A stretch of DNA of 12,880 nucleotides from Kangiella sp. (GCA_002733465.1 NVVT01000011.1:61144-74023), one strand, 5' to 3'; shown: positions 1 through 7,869, counted from the first letter of the stretch. Notes: generated by a model not told the origin, from the sequence alone. Translations and numbers: made by a program.

Positions 1-2
1 GA

Positions 3-812
3 CCCGAACAAGGTCTATTAAAATTAAGAAGTGAATTAGAAGTCTTTGCCAATGTTCGTCCGTTAATCATGTTTGAAAAACTTCAATTCGCTTCACCTTT
101 GAAACCAGAAATATTGGCGGGAACCGACTTTATCATTGTAAGGGAATTAACTGGTGGTATTTATTTTGGGAAAAGAACTAGAGGAAATTTAGGCAGTAAC
201 GAAGAGTTTGCAACCGATGAGTGTAAGTATTCTGTGAAAGAAATAGAGCGTATTGCGAAAGTAGCATTCGAATTAGCCATGCAAAGGGATAAAAAATTAA
301 CATCGGTTGATAAAGCAAATGTTTTAGAAACGTCCAAGTTGTGGAGAGAAACGGTCACTTGTATTGGTCAACAAGACTATCCAGAAGTAGAGCTCAAGCA
401 TCATCTAGTAGATTCTTGCGCTATGAAATTGATTCAATCACCATCGGATTTTGATGTGATTTTAACGGAAAATATGTTCGGCGATATATTATCCGATGAA
501 GCTAGTGTATTAGCCGGTTCAATGGGTTTACTGGCCTCATCTTCAGTAGGTGAAAAATATGGAGTGTTTGAACCGATCCACGGCTCGGCTCCCGATATTG
601 CAGGACAAGGGATCGCAAACCCTTATGCGAGTATTTTAACAATAGCCATGATGTTACGTTGGTTAAAATTAAATGATGAAGCAGATACCATTGAACAGGC
701 AGTTTCTAAAGTTATTGAACAAGGTGTTTTAACTTGCGATCTTGATCCTGCAAGCAAAGTAACTACCCAGCAAGCGATTGATACTGTTGTTATTGAAATA
801 AATAAAGACTAA
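3..812 (+). CDS. leuB: 3-isopropylmalate dehydrogenase, C-terminal part (5' end outside the window)
   Basis: The enzyme oxidatively decarboxylates 3-isopropylmalate to 2-oxoisocaproate using NAD in cytosolic leucine biosynthesis. The frame is open from base 3, so the visible part is 269 residues; the family is about 360 long, so roughly the first 90 are missing. The ATG at base 69 is an internal methionine, because the codons before it read on as PEQGLLKLRSELEVFANVRP, typical LeuB sequence. Family hallmarks are the SPLKPE stretch, ELTGGIYFG, SVDKANVLETSKLWRE, the metal-binding aspartate region GDILSDEAS and the NAD-site loop EPIHGSAPDIAG. A related isocitrate or tartrate dehydrogenase is unlikely given these motifs and leuA downstream. 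The leuB-leuA order differs from the enterobacterial leuABCD order. Confidence 0.95.
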   Translation, partial: PEQGLLKLRSELEVFANVRPLIMFEKLQFASPLKPEILAGTDFIIVRELTGGIYFGKRTRGNLGSNEEFATDECKYSVKEIERIAKVAFELAMQRDKKLTSVDKANVLETSKLWRETVTCIGQQDYPEVELKHHLVDSCAMKLIQSPSDFDVILTENMFGDILSDEASVLAGSMGLLASSSVGEKYGVFEPIHGSAPDIAGQGIANPYASILTIAMMLRWLKLNDEADTIEQAVSKVIEQGVLTCDLDPASKVTTQQAIDTVVIEINKD

Positions 813-818
813 AAAACA

Positions 819-1051
819 TTCACCACGGAGAACACGGAGTTAAAAGATAAAAAGTTGATTCCCCTTTGCGAAGATCGCGACACGGATGTCGTTTATTAGG
901 ATAATGCATGGAGCAATTGTCGAGGGGCTAGGGGAGATTTAAACAGCGTTAAATATGCGCTTAAAATTTAGAGTTTCAAATCCCCCTCAATCCCCCTTCG
1001 CAAAGGGGGAAGCTTTATTTTCCTCTGTGTTCTCTGTGCCTCCGTGGTGAA
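819..1051. repeat. Nested inverted-repeat (MITE-like or composite palindromic) element between leuB and leuA
   Basis: The ends form an inverted repeat. TTCACCACGGAG (819-830) is perfectly complementary to 1040-1051. The next nine bases, AACACGGAG (831-839), pair with 1023-1031 with one mismatch, after an 8-base extra segment in the right arm. Inside, CCCCTTTGCGAAG (861-873) pairs perfectly with 996-1008. An imperfect G-rich/C-rich pair (922-940 with 978-996) is nested further in, and a small hairpin CGACA-cgga-TGTCG lies at 878-891. No reading frame of interest lies inside. The end motif and the 'AAATCCCCCTCAATCCCCC' motif resemble repeat families I recall from many bacterial genomes. A clear target-site duplication is not visible. 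Mobilisation by a transposase in trans is inference. This element accounts for nearly all of the leuB-leuA gap. Confidence 0.8.
992..1020 (+). terminator. Possible intrinsic-terminator-like hairpin at the right end of the repeat element
   Basis: CCCCCTT (992-998) and AAGGGGG (1003-1009) form a perfect 7-bp GC-rich stem with the 4-base loop cgca. It is followed by a T-rich stretch (AAGCTTTATTTT). On the plus strand this resembles a rho-independent terminator placed about 80 bases upstream of leuA. The same 3' arm (996-1008) can instead pair with 861-873, so two mutually exclusive folds are possible. It may simply be part of the repeat with no effect on transcription. Confidence 0.3.
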
Positions 1052-1101
1052 ATTATTTTCTTTTGGTTTTTAGATTTAAAAATTGTAAGAGACATAAAAT
1101 T

Positions 1102-2664
1102 ATGAATAAAGATAACGTCATTATATTTGACACCACCTTAAGAGATGGCGAGCAAGCATTGCAAGCGAGCCTTAACACACGTGAAAAATTGCAAATTGCT
1201 TTTGCATTAGAGCGCCTTGGTGTTGATATTATTGAGGCCGGTTTCCCAGTATCATCTCCGGGTGATTTCAACTCTGTTCAGTCTATCGCAAAAGAAATAA
1301 AAAATAGTCGAATTGCAGGATTAGCTCGCGTTATCGATAAAGATATTGATGCTGCCGCGGAGGCATTAAAAGTTGCTGAACAATTTCGTATTCATACCTT
1401 TGTAGCCACTTCTACGATACATATAGAAAAAAAATTAAAAAAAGAATTTGGTCAAGTGATCGAAATGGCAACCCGTGCAATAAAACGCGCCAGAAATTAT
1501 ACCGATGATGTTGAATTTTCCTGTGAAGATGCCGGTAGAACTCCTATTGACGATTTATGCCGAATGGTTGAGCAGGCTATTTTAGCTGGCGCTACCACTA
1601 TCAATATTCCTGACACCGTGGGTTATACAATACCCTCTGAGTTTGGTGGCATTATTGAAACACTTTTTAACCTTGTGCCTAATATCGACAAGGCTATTAT
1701 TTCTGTACACTGCCATGATGATTTAGGTTTATCAGTTGCTAATTCAATTGCAGCCGTTCAGGCTGGCGCGAGACAAATAGAGTGCACCGTAAATGGTATA
1801 GGTGAACGCGCAGGAAATTGTTCATTAGAAGAAGTCGTCATGATTTTAAATACTCGTGCGGACCACTTGAATTTAGTTACTAATATTAATCCAAAAGAAA
1901 TTCATAGAACTAGTCAATTAGTTTCCAATTTATGCAACATGCCAATTCAATCCAATAAGGCAATCGTTGGTGCAAATGCTTTCAGTCATTCATCAGGAAT
2001 ACATCAAGATGGCGTATTAAAAAGTCAAAATACCTATGAAATAATGACACCTGAAACCGTTGGATTGAATACCAATAAATTAAATTTAACCTCCCGCTCT
2101 GGTCGTCATGTCATCCATCATCGTTTACAGGATTTAGGTTACAACAAAGATGACTATGATTTAGATAAACTATATGAACGCTTTGTAAGATTAGCCGACA
2201 AAAAAGGGCAAGTTTTTGATTATGATTTGGAAGCCTTAGTCTTTTTTACAAACTTAGATGCCGATGATGATTTTTATTCATTGGAATCTCTATATGTCCA
2301 ATCAGGATCAAAAGATACTTCAACAGCCACTGTTGCCATGTATTGTGGTGAACAATTGATCACCGAAGCAGCCATTGGAAATGGACCGATTAACTCCATT
2401 TGCCGGTGTATTAGTCGCATTTGCGGTTATGATATTGAAATAAAAGATTTTAAAGTCGCTTCGACTTCCCAGGGTACCGATGCGCTTGGCCAAGTTAATA
2501 TCATTGCCGAATATAAAAGTGATTCAAAGGTGAAAGTTTTTCATGGGATGGGGTTGGCCACCGATATTATTCGATCTTCGACCTATGCGTTAGTTAGAAT
2601 AGCTAATGATATCCGCTGTTCTGAAAAAGTGGGTGAGTTACGAGAGAGAAATGTAGCTTCTTAA
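1102..2664 (+). CDS. leuA: 2-isopropylmalate synthase
   Basis: The enzyme condenses acetyl-CoA with 2-oxoisovalerate to give 2-isopropylmalate, the committed step of leucine synthesis, in the cytosol. The 520-residue product is close to the E. coli enzyme in length and similar throughout. The N-terminal TIM-barrel carries [10 protein letters not shown] (residues 9-18, R14-D15), the metal ligands H203 and H205 in HCHDD, and N239 in [10 protein letters not shown] linker region ([20 protein letters not shown]) follows, then the C-terminal leucine-binding regulatory domain from about residue 390. I chose the ATG at 1102 because the family's N-terminus matches there and AAGAG lies 10 bases upstream. 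A TTG at 1063 would add 13 unconserved residues. Feedback inhibition by leucine is family knowledge. Homocitrate or citramalate synthase is unlikely given the close match to LeuA. Confidence 0.97.
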   Translation: MNKDNVIIFDTTLRDGEQALQASLNTREKLQIAFALERLGVDIIEAGFPVSSPGDFNSVQSIAKEIKNSRIAGLARVIDKDIDAAAEALKVAEQFRIHTFVATSTIHIEKKLKKEFGQVIEMATRAIKRARNYTDDVEFSCEDAGRTPIDDLCRMVEQAILAGATTINIPDTVGYTIPSEFGGIIETLFNLVPNIDKAIISVHCHDDLGLSVANSIAAVQAGARQIECTVNGIGERAGNCSLEEVVMILNTRADHLNLVTNINPKEIHRTSQLVSNLCNMPIQSNKAIVGANAFSHSSGIHQDGVLKSQNTYEIMTPETVGLNTNKLNLTSRSGRHVIHHRLQDLGYNKDDYDLDKLYERFVRLADKKGQVFDYDLEALVFFTNLDADDDFYSLESLYVQSGSKDTSTATVAMYCGEQLITEAAIGNGPINSICRCISRICGYDIEIKDFKVASTSQGTDALGQVNIIAEYKSDSKVKVFHGMGLATDIIRSSTYALVRIANDIRCSEKVGELRERNVAS

Positions 2665-2670
2665 GAATTA

Positions 2671-2702
2671 AAAAGACATTAATTTAATAAAAAATGTCTT
2701 TT
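2671..2702. terminator. Hairpin terminator between convergent leuA and the minus-strand pair
   Basis: AAAAGACATT (2671-2680) and AATGTCTTTT (2693-2702) form a perfect 10-bp stem around a 12-base AT loop, six bases after the leuA stop. The stem carries A's on one side and T's on the other, so it could terminate transcription in both directions, which fits the convergent gene arrangement. The stem is not GC-rich, so its efficiency is uncertain. Confidence 0.65.
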
Positions 2703-2723
2703 CATTTGGTCTAATTACGCGAT

Positions 2724-2912
2724 CTACTCTTTTACATAAACAGCCAAATAGGTAATTGTTCCCTTGCCCATACCAAGACATCCAGGCTGTTGTACCTGAA
2801 ATACAGAATGAAAATTATAGCCATTAGATGAACGTGTAGAAAAATGATTTTCTAATTTTTCAATTGCTTTATTTGAAAATTCAGATCCAATTGGCTCTAT
2901 TTTGTATTGCAT
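2724..2912 (-). CDS. Small DUF4177-like protein, 62 residues
   Basis: The product begins MQYKIEPIG and ends TYLAVYVKE. The pattern is an initial beta strand, a helix (NKAIEKLENHF), a 'SSNGYNFHSV' turn where DUF4177 proteins have 'GAEGWELVSV', and a final strand. This resembles the DUF4177 family; the match is from memory and moderate. Function is unknown. I chose the ATG at 2912 because AAGGTGA (2917-2923) sits 4 bases upstream and because residues before it are unlike the family. The start lies inside the 3' end of the YidD-like gene (16-base overlap), so the two are probably translationally coupled. No signal peptide or membrane segment is visible, so it is probably cytosolic. Confidence 0.7.
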   Translation of the reverse strand: MQYKIEPIGSEFSNKAIEKLENHFSTRSSNGYNFHSVFQVQQPGCLGMGKGTITYLAVYVKE

Positions 2913-3271
2913 GATATCACCTTTTTGCACGAAAGATCGATGCCCCCAGCTCCAGGTTTGCATCGGTAAAGTCTATTAAAAGTAAGTTTCACACCTCGAA
3001 AAAAACCATTTTCCCGAATTGCTAACTCACAATAATGTGAACAACTTGGTTCAAATACGCACCTGTCACCGATAAAACGAGGTCGGCATTTCCGATACGT
3101 TCTTAATGCTAACACAGATAACATTGTAGCTATAGGTCGTAATGGAATAGATAAAGAATGAATTTCGGTATCTATTTTCGTTGTGCCTGTTAACTTTCGT
3201 TCAACTGAAGGCCTCAATTGTTCATCAATATTAAATTCGAAAATATGTTCGTTAGCATTAAAATTCTTCAT
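2897..3271 (-). CDS. YidD-family protein (membrane protein insertion efficiency factor), atypical stand-alone copy
   Basis: YidD is a small inner-membrane-associated protein that helps YidC/Sec insertion of membrane proteins. The 124-residue product has the family core at about residues 52-113: TYRKCRPRFIGDRC, then CVFEPSCSHYCELAI, then RENGFFRGVKLTFNRLYRCKPGAGGID. This parallels the usual 'SPLLG..CRF.PTCS.Y...A...G...G......R..RC.P...GG.D' pattern. It differs from canonical YidD by an unrelated N-terminal extension of about 50 residues, by seven cysteines (62, 71, 77, 81, 104, 115, 121), and by lacking the usual DPVP ending. It is also not in the rpmH-rnpA-yidD-yidC cluster, so it may be a paralogue with its own job. 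The start follows a GGGG stretch at a reasonable distance. I leave the symbol blank because orthology to yidD is doubtful. Confidence 0.8.
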   Translation of the reverse strand: MKNFNANEHIFEFNIDEQLRPSVERKLTGTTKIDTEIHSLSIPLRPIATMLSVLALRTYRKCRPRFIGDRCVFEPSCSHYCELAIRENGFFRGVKLTFNRLYRCKPGAGGIDLSCKKVISCNTK

Positions 3272-3304
3272 TTAATTACCCCACAAAAGCTATTACTCAA
3301 CATA

Positions 3305-3314
3305 AACCTAGGTT
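3305..3314. promoter_or_regulatory. 10-bp perfect palindrome AACCTAGGTT in the divergent intergenic region
   Basis: The palindrome lies between the two divergent transcription units, 33 bases upstream of the minus-strand start and just upstream of the predicted plus-strand -35. It could be a dimeric repressor or activator half-pair site, but a single short palindrome in AT-rich DNA can arise by chance. Confidence 0.2.
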
Positions 3315-3325
3315 GTTTAATTAGA

Positions 3326-3352
3326 TTGCTAAACCAATACAGGTCTTATAAT
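3326..3352 (+). promoter_or_regulatory. Putative sigma-70 promoter for the 3387-4776 pair
   Basis: A perfect -10 hexamer TATAAT (3347-3352) lies 35 bases before the ATG at 3387, with a TTGCTA -35 candidate (3326-3331) at a short 15-base spacing. Transcription would start near 3359, giving a leader of about 27 bases. The -10 is convincing; the -35 is weak. Confidence 0.45.
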
Positions 3353-3386
3353 ATTGCCAAATACTTTATACATGCAAACATAAACA

Positions 3387-4001
3387 ATGAATAAATCAGC
3401 ATTCTACACTGTAATATCACTCTCCACACTTCTAATAGCCTATTTGATTTTTGGACAAAATGACAAAACACCGATTAGTGAGCAACAAATCCAACAGCTC
3501 TCCAAAACTTTTGGTGATAAATTTGCGCAAATGCGCGATTCTCAACAGAATACATCCACAACACCTCAACCGCCCCAGCAAATTCAAAACACAGTAAACG
3601 CATCCGAAGATGGCGTTTCGGTTCAAGCTATTTTAGGGATCATTTATAAGAAGCCTACATCAACTTGGTTTATAAAAGCTAAAGATAATAAGAACAGAAT
3701 TGAAGCTATTTCAGTTAAATTTAAACAGTATTTCCTCACTGAGCTTAAGTTCGATAGTGATCAACAACCTGATTTTAGTCATTTACCTGAAGGTTCTAAA
3801 ATTGCTAGCACTTCTTCTATGAGGTTTGCTACTTTTATTATCGATGGTGTAGAAATTTCGGTGATTAATCTTCCTGGCAAACAAGATGTTTTTTCTAATG
3901 TAAAACGTTGGATGGGACAAGTTGGATTAAATGATAAATCGCCGATTTCAATGGAATTTTTAGACGATAAAAAAACTATTCTCGTCAAAATGCCAAAGTG
4001 A
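3387..4001 (+). CDS. Membrane-anchored or secreted protein of unknown function
   Basis: The 204-residue product has an N-terminal hydrophobic segment (about residues 5-23, FYTVISLSTLLIAYLIFG) that looks like a signal anchor. A polar Q/T/P-rich linker follows (about 50-70), then a globular domain. Near residues 145-182 the domain contains SSMRFATFIIDGVEISVINLPG...NVKRWMGQVGL. This resembles an uncharacterised domain I recall from secreted or membrane proteins of several phyla, with the pattern 'MR.A.F....(D/E).SV..LPG.....NV.RW.GQ.GL'; I know no function for it. The domain is probably outside the cytoplasm. No clear Shine-Dalgarno precedes the ATG. The dehydrogenase gene starts 28 bases after the stop, suggesting co-transcription. 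Confidence 0.8.
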   Translation: MNKSAFYTVISLSTLLIAYLIFGQNDKTPISEQQIQQLSKTFGDKFAQMRDSQQNTSTTPQPPQQIQNTVNASEDGVSVQAILGIIYKKPTSTWFIKAKDNKNRIEAISVKFKQYFLTELKFDSDQQPDFSHLPEGSKIASTSSMRFATFIIDGVEISVINLPGKQDVFSNVKRWMGQVGLNDKSPISMEFLDDKKTILVKMPK

Positions 4002-4029
4002 AAAATTATCTAAAATAAGAGAATAAATC

Positions 4030-4776
4030 ATGAGAAAAAAAATATTAATCACTGGTGCAAGCTCAGGTCTAGGTAAAGGCATGGCTTTATTATTCGCAAA
4101 AAAGGGTTGCGATCTGGCTCTTTGTGCTAGAAGAATGGAAAATCTAGAAACCTTAAAAATAGAACTTGAATCCATAAACTCAGATATCAAAGTATCTATA
4201 AAATCATTAGATGTAAATGAACACGACAACGTATTTAGAGTGTTTAAGGAGTTTGAGCAAGAATTGGGTGGCCTCGATAGAGTTATTGTTAATGCAGGAA
4301 TGGGCAAAGGCGCATCCATCGGTACAGGCTATTTTCATGCAAATAAACAAACAGCTGAAACTAACTTTATCGCAGCAATCGCACAAGCAGAAGCTGCTAT
4401 GGAAATATTTAGAAAACAAAATGCTGGACATCTTGTGATGATATCCTCAATAAGTGCGGTCAGAGGTTTTCCTCGAGCAGTAACTGTTTATGCTGCCACT
4501 AAAGCTGCCATTACAACTCTTAGCGAAGGTATTAGAATTGATGTAATGAATACACCTATTAAGGTCAGCTGTATCCATCCTGGATGGATTCGCAGTGAAA
4601 TCAACGAGAAAATTAAAAAAGTCCCTTTTATCGTAGACACAGAAACAGGCTGTAAAAGCATTGTTAAAGCTATAGAGAAAGAAAAAGCCAATAGTTTTGT
4701 GCCTTCCTGGCCTTGGGCTTGGCTACATTGGTTTATTCGAGTGTTTCCAAGTGGTTGGATTGCTAAAATGAGTTAA
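4030..4776 (+). CDS. Short-chain dehydrogenase/reductase (classical SDR)
   Basis: This is an NAD(P)-dependent oxidoreductase with a Rossmann fold, 248 residues, the usual classical SDR length. The nucleotide-binding motif TGASSGLG is at residues 8-15, NAG at 88-90, a serine-rich strand (ISSIS, 138-142) supplies the catalytic serine, and the active-site pair is Y154 and K158 in YAATK. PGWIRSE after the active site is the usual cofactor-loop region. The residues after the first strand (CARR) would suit NADP, but this is inference. The C-terminus is Trp-rich and hydrophobic (WPWAWLHWFIRVFPSGW), so membrane association is possible. The substrate cannot be told. AAGAGA lies upstream of the ATG. 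The gene is probably transcribed with the preceding unknown gene. Confidence 0.93.
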   Translation: MRKKILITGASSGLGKGMALLFAKKGCDLALCARRMENLETLKIELESINSDIKVSIKSLDVNEHDNVFRVFKEFEQELGGLDRVIVNAGMGKGASIGTGYFHANKQTAETNFIAAIAQAEAAMEIFRKQNAGHLVMISSISAVRGFPRAVTVYAATKAAITTLSEGIRIDVMNTPIKVSCIHPGWIRSEINEKIKKVPFIVDTETGCKSIVKAIEKEKANSFVPSWPWAWLHWFIRVFPSGWIAKMS

Positions 4777-4814
4777 TTTCTTCAAACAAACTCAAAAACA
4801 TCGCCTAGTTTGAC

Positions 4815-4820
4815 TATAAT
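4815..4820 (+). promoter_or_regulatory. Candidate -10 box TATAAT upstream of the GGDEF-EAL gene
   Basis: A perfect TATAAT lies 92 bases before the ATG at 4912, in the 135-base gap after the dehydrogenase gene. No good -35 hexamer lies at the right distance, so an activator might be needed, or the gene may also be read from the upstream unit. I saw no terminator between the two genes. Confidence 0.3.
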
Positions 4821-4911
4821 TTGTCTAGCTTTGAAAAAATTTCGAATTACTTTCTAAATTGGATATTTAAGACTATCGAAAAGGAGTTTCGCATTAACAT
4901 ATTGAGATTGA

Positions 4912-7869
4912 ATGAAAATAAGCATAAAAACCATATTTACCCTCTCAAACTACGTATCAATAGTCTTCGCACTACTGTTTATCTTAGGACTTTTAGATTT
5001 ATATAATAAAACTCAAGAAATACGTTCAATAGAGCACGCTCACCACTTAATGCTAGAGAAAGCTAGAGAGTTAAAACAAAGCTCCGATGAATTAACTCGC
5101 TATGCCCGGCTTTATGTTATCTCTAAAGAAACTCAATACAAGGATATCTATTTCAATATTCTCTCAATGAGAAATGGAGAAAACGAAAACCTAAAACACT
5201 ATTGCCCTGTTTATTGGGAACTGCCAGAGTCAATCAGAACGCAGCGCCATCCATTAGAGAAAAAATCAAGTCTTCAAGATAGAATGCGTAAATTGCCCTA
5301 TCTAGATTCAGAATTTAAGAATCTGAATAAATCTGCGAATAATTCAAATCAATTAGTCAATTTAGAAATCAAGGCATTCAACGCTCTTGAAGGCTTATTT
5401 AAAGATAAATATGGCAAATATACGATTGAAAGAACACCGAACCAACAATTAGCAATTCAACTACTTTCCTCTGCAGAATACCGGTTAGCTAAGCAAAGTA
5501 TAATGCTTCCTATAGATGACTTTTTACATTCACTTTCAGACAGAACCAAACTTTCTGTGAAAAACCAGAAAAATAAAATTGATGATGCTTTTGTTCATCT
5601 AGTCATTTTCTTAATTATGGCTCTGAGCACTCGATTTTATTCTTTATATATAACAAAAAAACGTGTAATCGCTCCTATTAATTATTTAACTAAATCAATT
5701 ATTAATAATTTACCGTTAAACCATGAATTAAATAAACAAGTACAAAATGACGATGAAATCGGTTTTATGATCGATAGTTTTTTCAAAATGAAGAAAACCA
5801 TTGATGATGACTTAAAGCGATTAGAATTTGCATTAAGTGCCGGTCGACAAGGTTGGTTTGATTTCGACCTTATTAATAATCATATAGTTGTAAGTGCTCA
5901 ATATGCCCAGCTTATAGATTTGCCAGCTGCACAATTTATAATGCCATTAGAAGAATGGCGTGAAGGAATTCATCCAGAAGACAGAATAACAGTAATGACT
6001 GCTCTTAATTTGAGTATCGACGGTCGCAAAAAAGGAGATGTTGAATTTAGACGAGTAAAAGATAATGGCGAGATCATATGGGTTTATGCAATAGGCGAAG
6101 TGGTTGATTGGAAAGATGATGGTAGTCCAAAACGATTGATTGGTATGGCAACAGATATAACTGAATCCAAACGCCAACAAGAAGCATTAAAAACTCTTGC
6201 TCACTACGATACACTGACGGATTTGCCAAACCGTAATTTATTCACTGACAAATTTTTACAAGCCGTCACCCATAGCCATATCACGAAAACTCAACTAGCA
6301 ATTTGTTACCTTGATCTCGATAATTTCAAACCAATCAATGATCAATTTGGTCATGCGGTTGGCGATCAACTTCTAGTACAAGTTGCTAATACTCTGAAAA
6401 AAAATGTGAATGAGAATGATACCGTTTCACGTCAAGGTGGAGATGAATTTGTTCTATTATTAAGCGATTTTAAGGACTTCTCTGAATGTGAAAAGACGCT
6501 TGATAAAATTCATACAGCACTATCAAAACCTTTTTCTATTAACGGCCGAAATCATTTTATTTCCGCATCCAGTGGTGTCACAGTTTATCCTAACGACTCC
6601 GCTGATATTGATACTCTGTTACGACATGCTGATAATGCAATGTATCAAGCGAAAATAGCGGGTAAAAATCGTTACTCTTTATTCAACTCCGAACAGGATG
6701 AAAAAGCCATCTATAAACATGGGCGTTTAAGCGAAATAGAAGACGCTCTTAATAAAAATCAATTCCAACTCTACTACCAACCAAAAGTTAATATGAGAAC
6801 AGGTAAGGTTTTTGGTGCAGAAGCGCTTATTCGTTGGTTGCATCCAAAAAAAGGACTTGTTCCGCCTTTAGAATTTTTACCCATTATTGAAGGTACTGAT
6901 CTGGAAATTGGTATTGGAAACTGGGTTATAGAACAGGCGATGATACAGCTTCAAGATTGGAACTCTCAAGGTGTCGATATTGAAATAAGCGTTAATATCG
7001 CCTCTCATCATTTACAATCAAGTTCTTTTATAACTTCGTTAGAATTGTTGCTAAGTAATTATCCAAAAATCGATCCCAATAAACTTCAACTTGAAATATT
7101 AGAAAGTAGCGCGCTTGGCGATCTTAAAACCATTAGTCATGTTATTGATGAATGTCGAAATAGACTTAATTTAAATGTTGCCTTGGATGACTTTGGAACG
7201 GGATACTCATCTTTAACTCACCTACGAAATCTCTCCGCTAATACTGTGAAAATTGATCAAACATTTGTTCGAGATGTTTTAGAAGATCCGGGAGATTACG
7301 CAATTATTGACGGTATTGTTGGCTTAGCTAGCGCTTTTGATCGACTAGTTATTGCTGAAGGTGTTGAAACAATTGAACAGGGTCTGATTTTACTATTAAT
7401 GCATTGTGATAACGCCCAGGGATATGGAATCGCAAAGCCAATGCCTGCCAATGAATTTCCTGAATGGCTCAATCAATATCAAGCTAACAATGAATGGATT
7501 GAGTTTGCAAAAACACCAAGAAATAGACAGGAAAGAGAGTTAGAAATACTAAAACTTACAACAGATCAATGGCGTAAACGCTTTATCGATAATTTAGGTT
7601 TAACTGATTTAACAAAGATTGATTGGCCAATTATGGATACTGAAAGAAGTTCTTGCGGAACTTGGGTTCGTAGGGCAATACAAGAACAACTCTTTGAAGA
7701 AAAATGGATCCGTAGTATTGATAAAATTCATAATAATATCCATGATGTTGCTAAAAGGTTAAAAATGGAATTTATAGAAAATAAAGGTCGCGTAAAAAAA
7801 GCACACATCGACACTCTAGAAAACACATGCAAACAATTACATGATTTTATAGATCAAAGGGTGGCGTAA
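4912..7869 (+). CDS. Membrane-bound GGDEF-EAL c-di-GMP enzyme with sensor, HAMP, PAS and C-terminal CZB-like domain
   Basis: This 985-residue protein makes and/or degrades cyclic di-GMP. TM1 is at about residues 8-28. An extracytoplasmic sensor (about 30-225) has the pattern SDELTRYARLYV...YF.IL..RNG...YWEL, which I recall from many sensor kinases and cyclases. TM2 is at about 226-246, HAMP at 246-300 (DEIGFM) and PAS at 304-418. The GGDEF domain (about 433-588) has an intact GGDEF at 509-513, so cyclase activity is plausible; the inhibitory RxxD site is degenerate (N500...D503). The EAL domain (about 605-850) keeps E637, N695, E728, D759, D760, K780, E816 and Q836, so it should be an active phosphodiesterase. 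Residues 880-950 resemble a zinc-binding CZB domain with C915, H940 and H944, but its first histidine position is T884. The ATG directly follows in-frame stops, so no earlier start exists, yet AAGGAG is 25 bases upstream, too far to be ideal. Confidence 0.95.
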   Translation: MKISIKTIFTLSNYVSIVFALLFILGLLDLYNKTQEIRSIEHAHHLMLEKARELKQSSDELTRYARLYVISKETQYKDIYFNILSMRNGENENLKHYCPVYWELPESIRTQRHPLEKKSSLQDRMRKLPYLDSEFKNLNKSANNSNQLVNLEIKAFNALEGLFKDKYGKYTIERTPNQQLAIQLLSSAEYRLAKQSIMLPIDDFLHSLSDRTKLSVKNQKNKIDDAFVHLVIFLIMALSTRFYSLYITKKRVIAPINYLTKSIINNLPLNHELNKQVQNDDEIGFMIDSFFKMKKTIDDDLKRLEFALSAGRQGWFDFDLINNHIVVSAQYAQLIDLPAAQFIMPLEEWREGIHPEDRITVMTALNLSIDGRKKGDVEFRRVKDNGEIIWVYAIGEVVDWKDDGSPKRLIGMATDITESKRQQEALKTLAHYDTLTDLPNRNLFTDKFLQAVTHSHITKTQLAICYLDLDNFKPINDQFGHAVGDQLLVQVANTLKKNVNENDTVSRQGGDEFVLLLSDFKDFSECEKTLDKIHTALSKPFSINGRNHFISASSGVTVYPNDSADIDTLLRHADNAMYQAKIAGKNRYSLFNSEQDEKAIYKHGRLSEIEDALNKNQFQLYYQPKVNMRTGKVFGAEALIRWLHPKKGLVPPLEFLPIIEGTDLEIGIGNWVIEQAMIQLQDWNSQGVDIEISVNIASHHLQSSSFITSLELLLSNYPKIDPNKLQLEILESSALGDLKTISHVIDECRNRLNLNVALDDFGTGYSSLTHLRNLSANTVKIDQTFVRDVLEDPGDYAIIDGIVGLASAFDRLVIAEGVETIEQGLILLLMHCDNAQGYGIAKPMPANEFPEWLNQYQANNEWIEFAKTPRNRQERELEILKLTTDQWRKRFIDNLGLTDLTKIDWPIMDTERSSCGTWVRRAIQEQLFEEKWIRSIDKIHNNIHDVAKRLKMEFIENKGRVKKAHIDTLENTCKQLHDFIDQRVA

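Noticed and set aside
1063..1101. Upstream TTG extension of leuA adding 13 residues.
   Set aside because: The extension is basic and unlike LeuA N-termini, while the ATG at 1102 matches the family start exactly and has AAGAG at a workable distance.
813..1101. Possible leucine-attenuator leader peptide upstream of leuA.
   Set aside because: I found no short open frame with a leucine run before leuA; the hairpins here belong to the repeat element.
1053..1271. Minus-strand 72-residue frame over the start of leuA.
   Set aside because: It is a shadow of leuA with no motif of its own; the same holds for the other long antisense frames over leuB, the SDR, the vWA gene and the regulator.
2913..2963. 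17-residue N-terminal extension of the DUF4177-like protein.
   Set aside because: It lies wholly within the YidD-like gene and has no family similarity. The ATG at 2912 has a strong ribosome site.
4821..5006. 61-residue plus-strand frame starting with TTG and overlapping the start of the GGDEF-EAL gene; AAGGAG at 4881-4886 lies inside it.
   Set aside because: The product has no recognisable motif, a rare start codon and no ribosome site before its TTG. It overlaps the well-supported 985-residue gene. The AAGGAG is more likely a distant or non-functional site.
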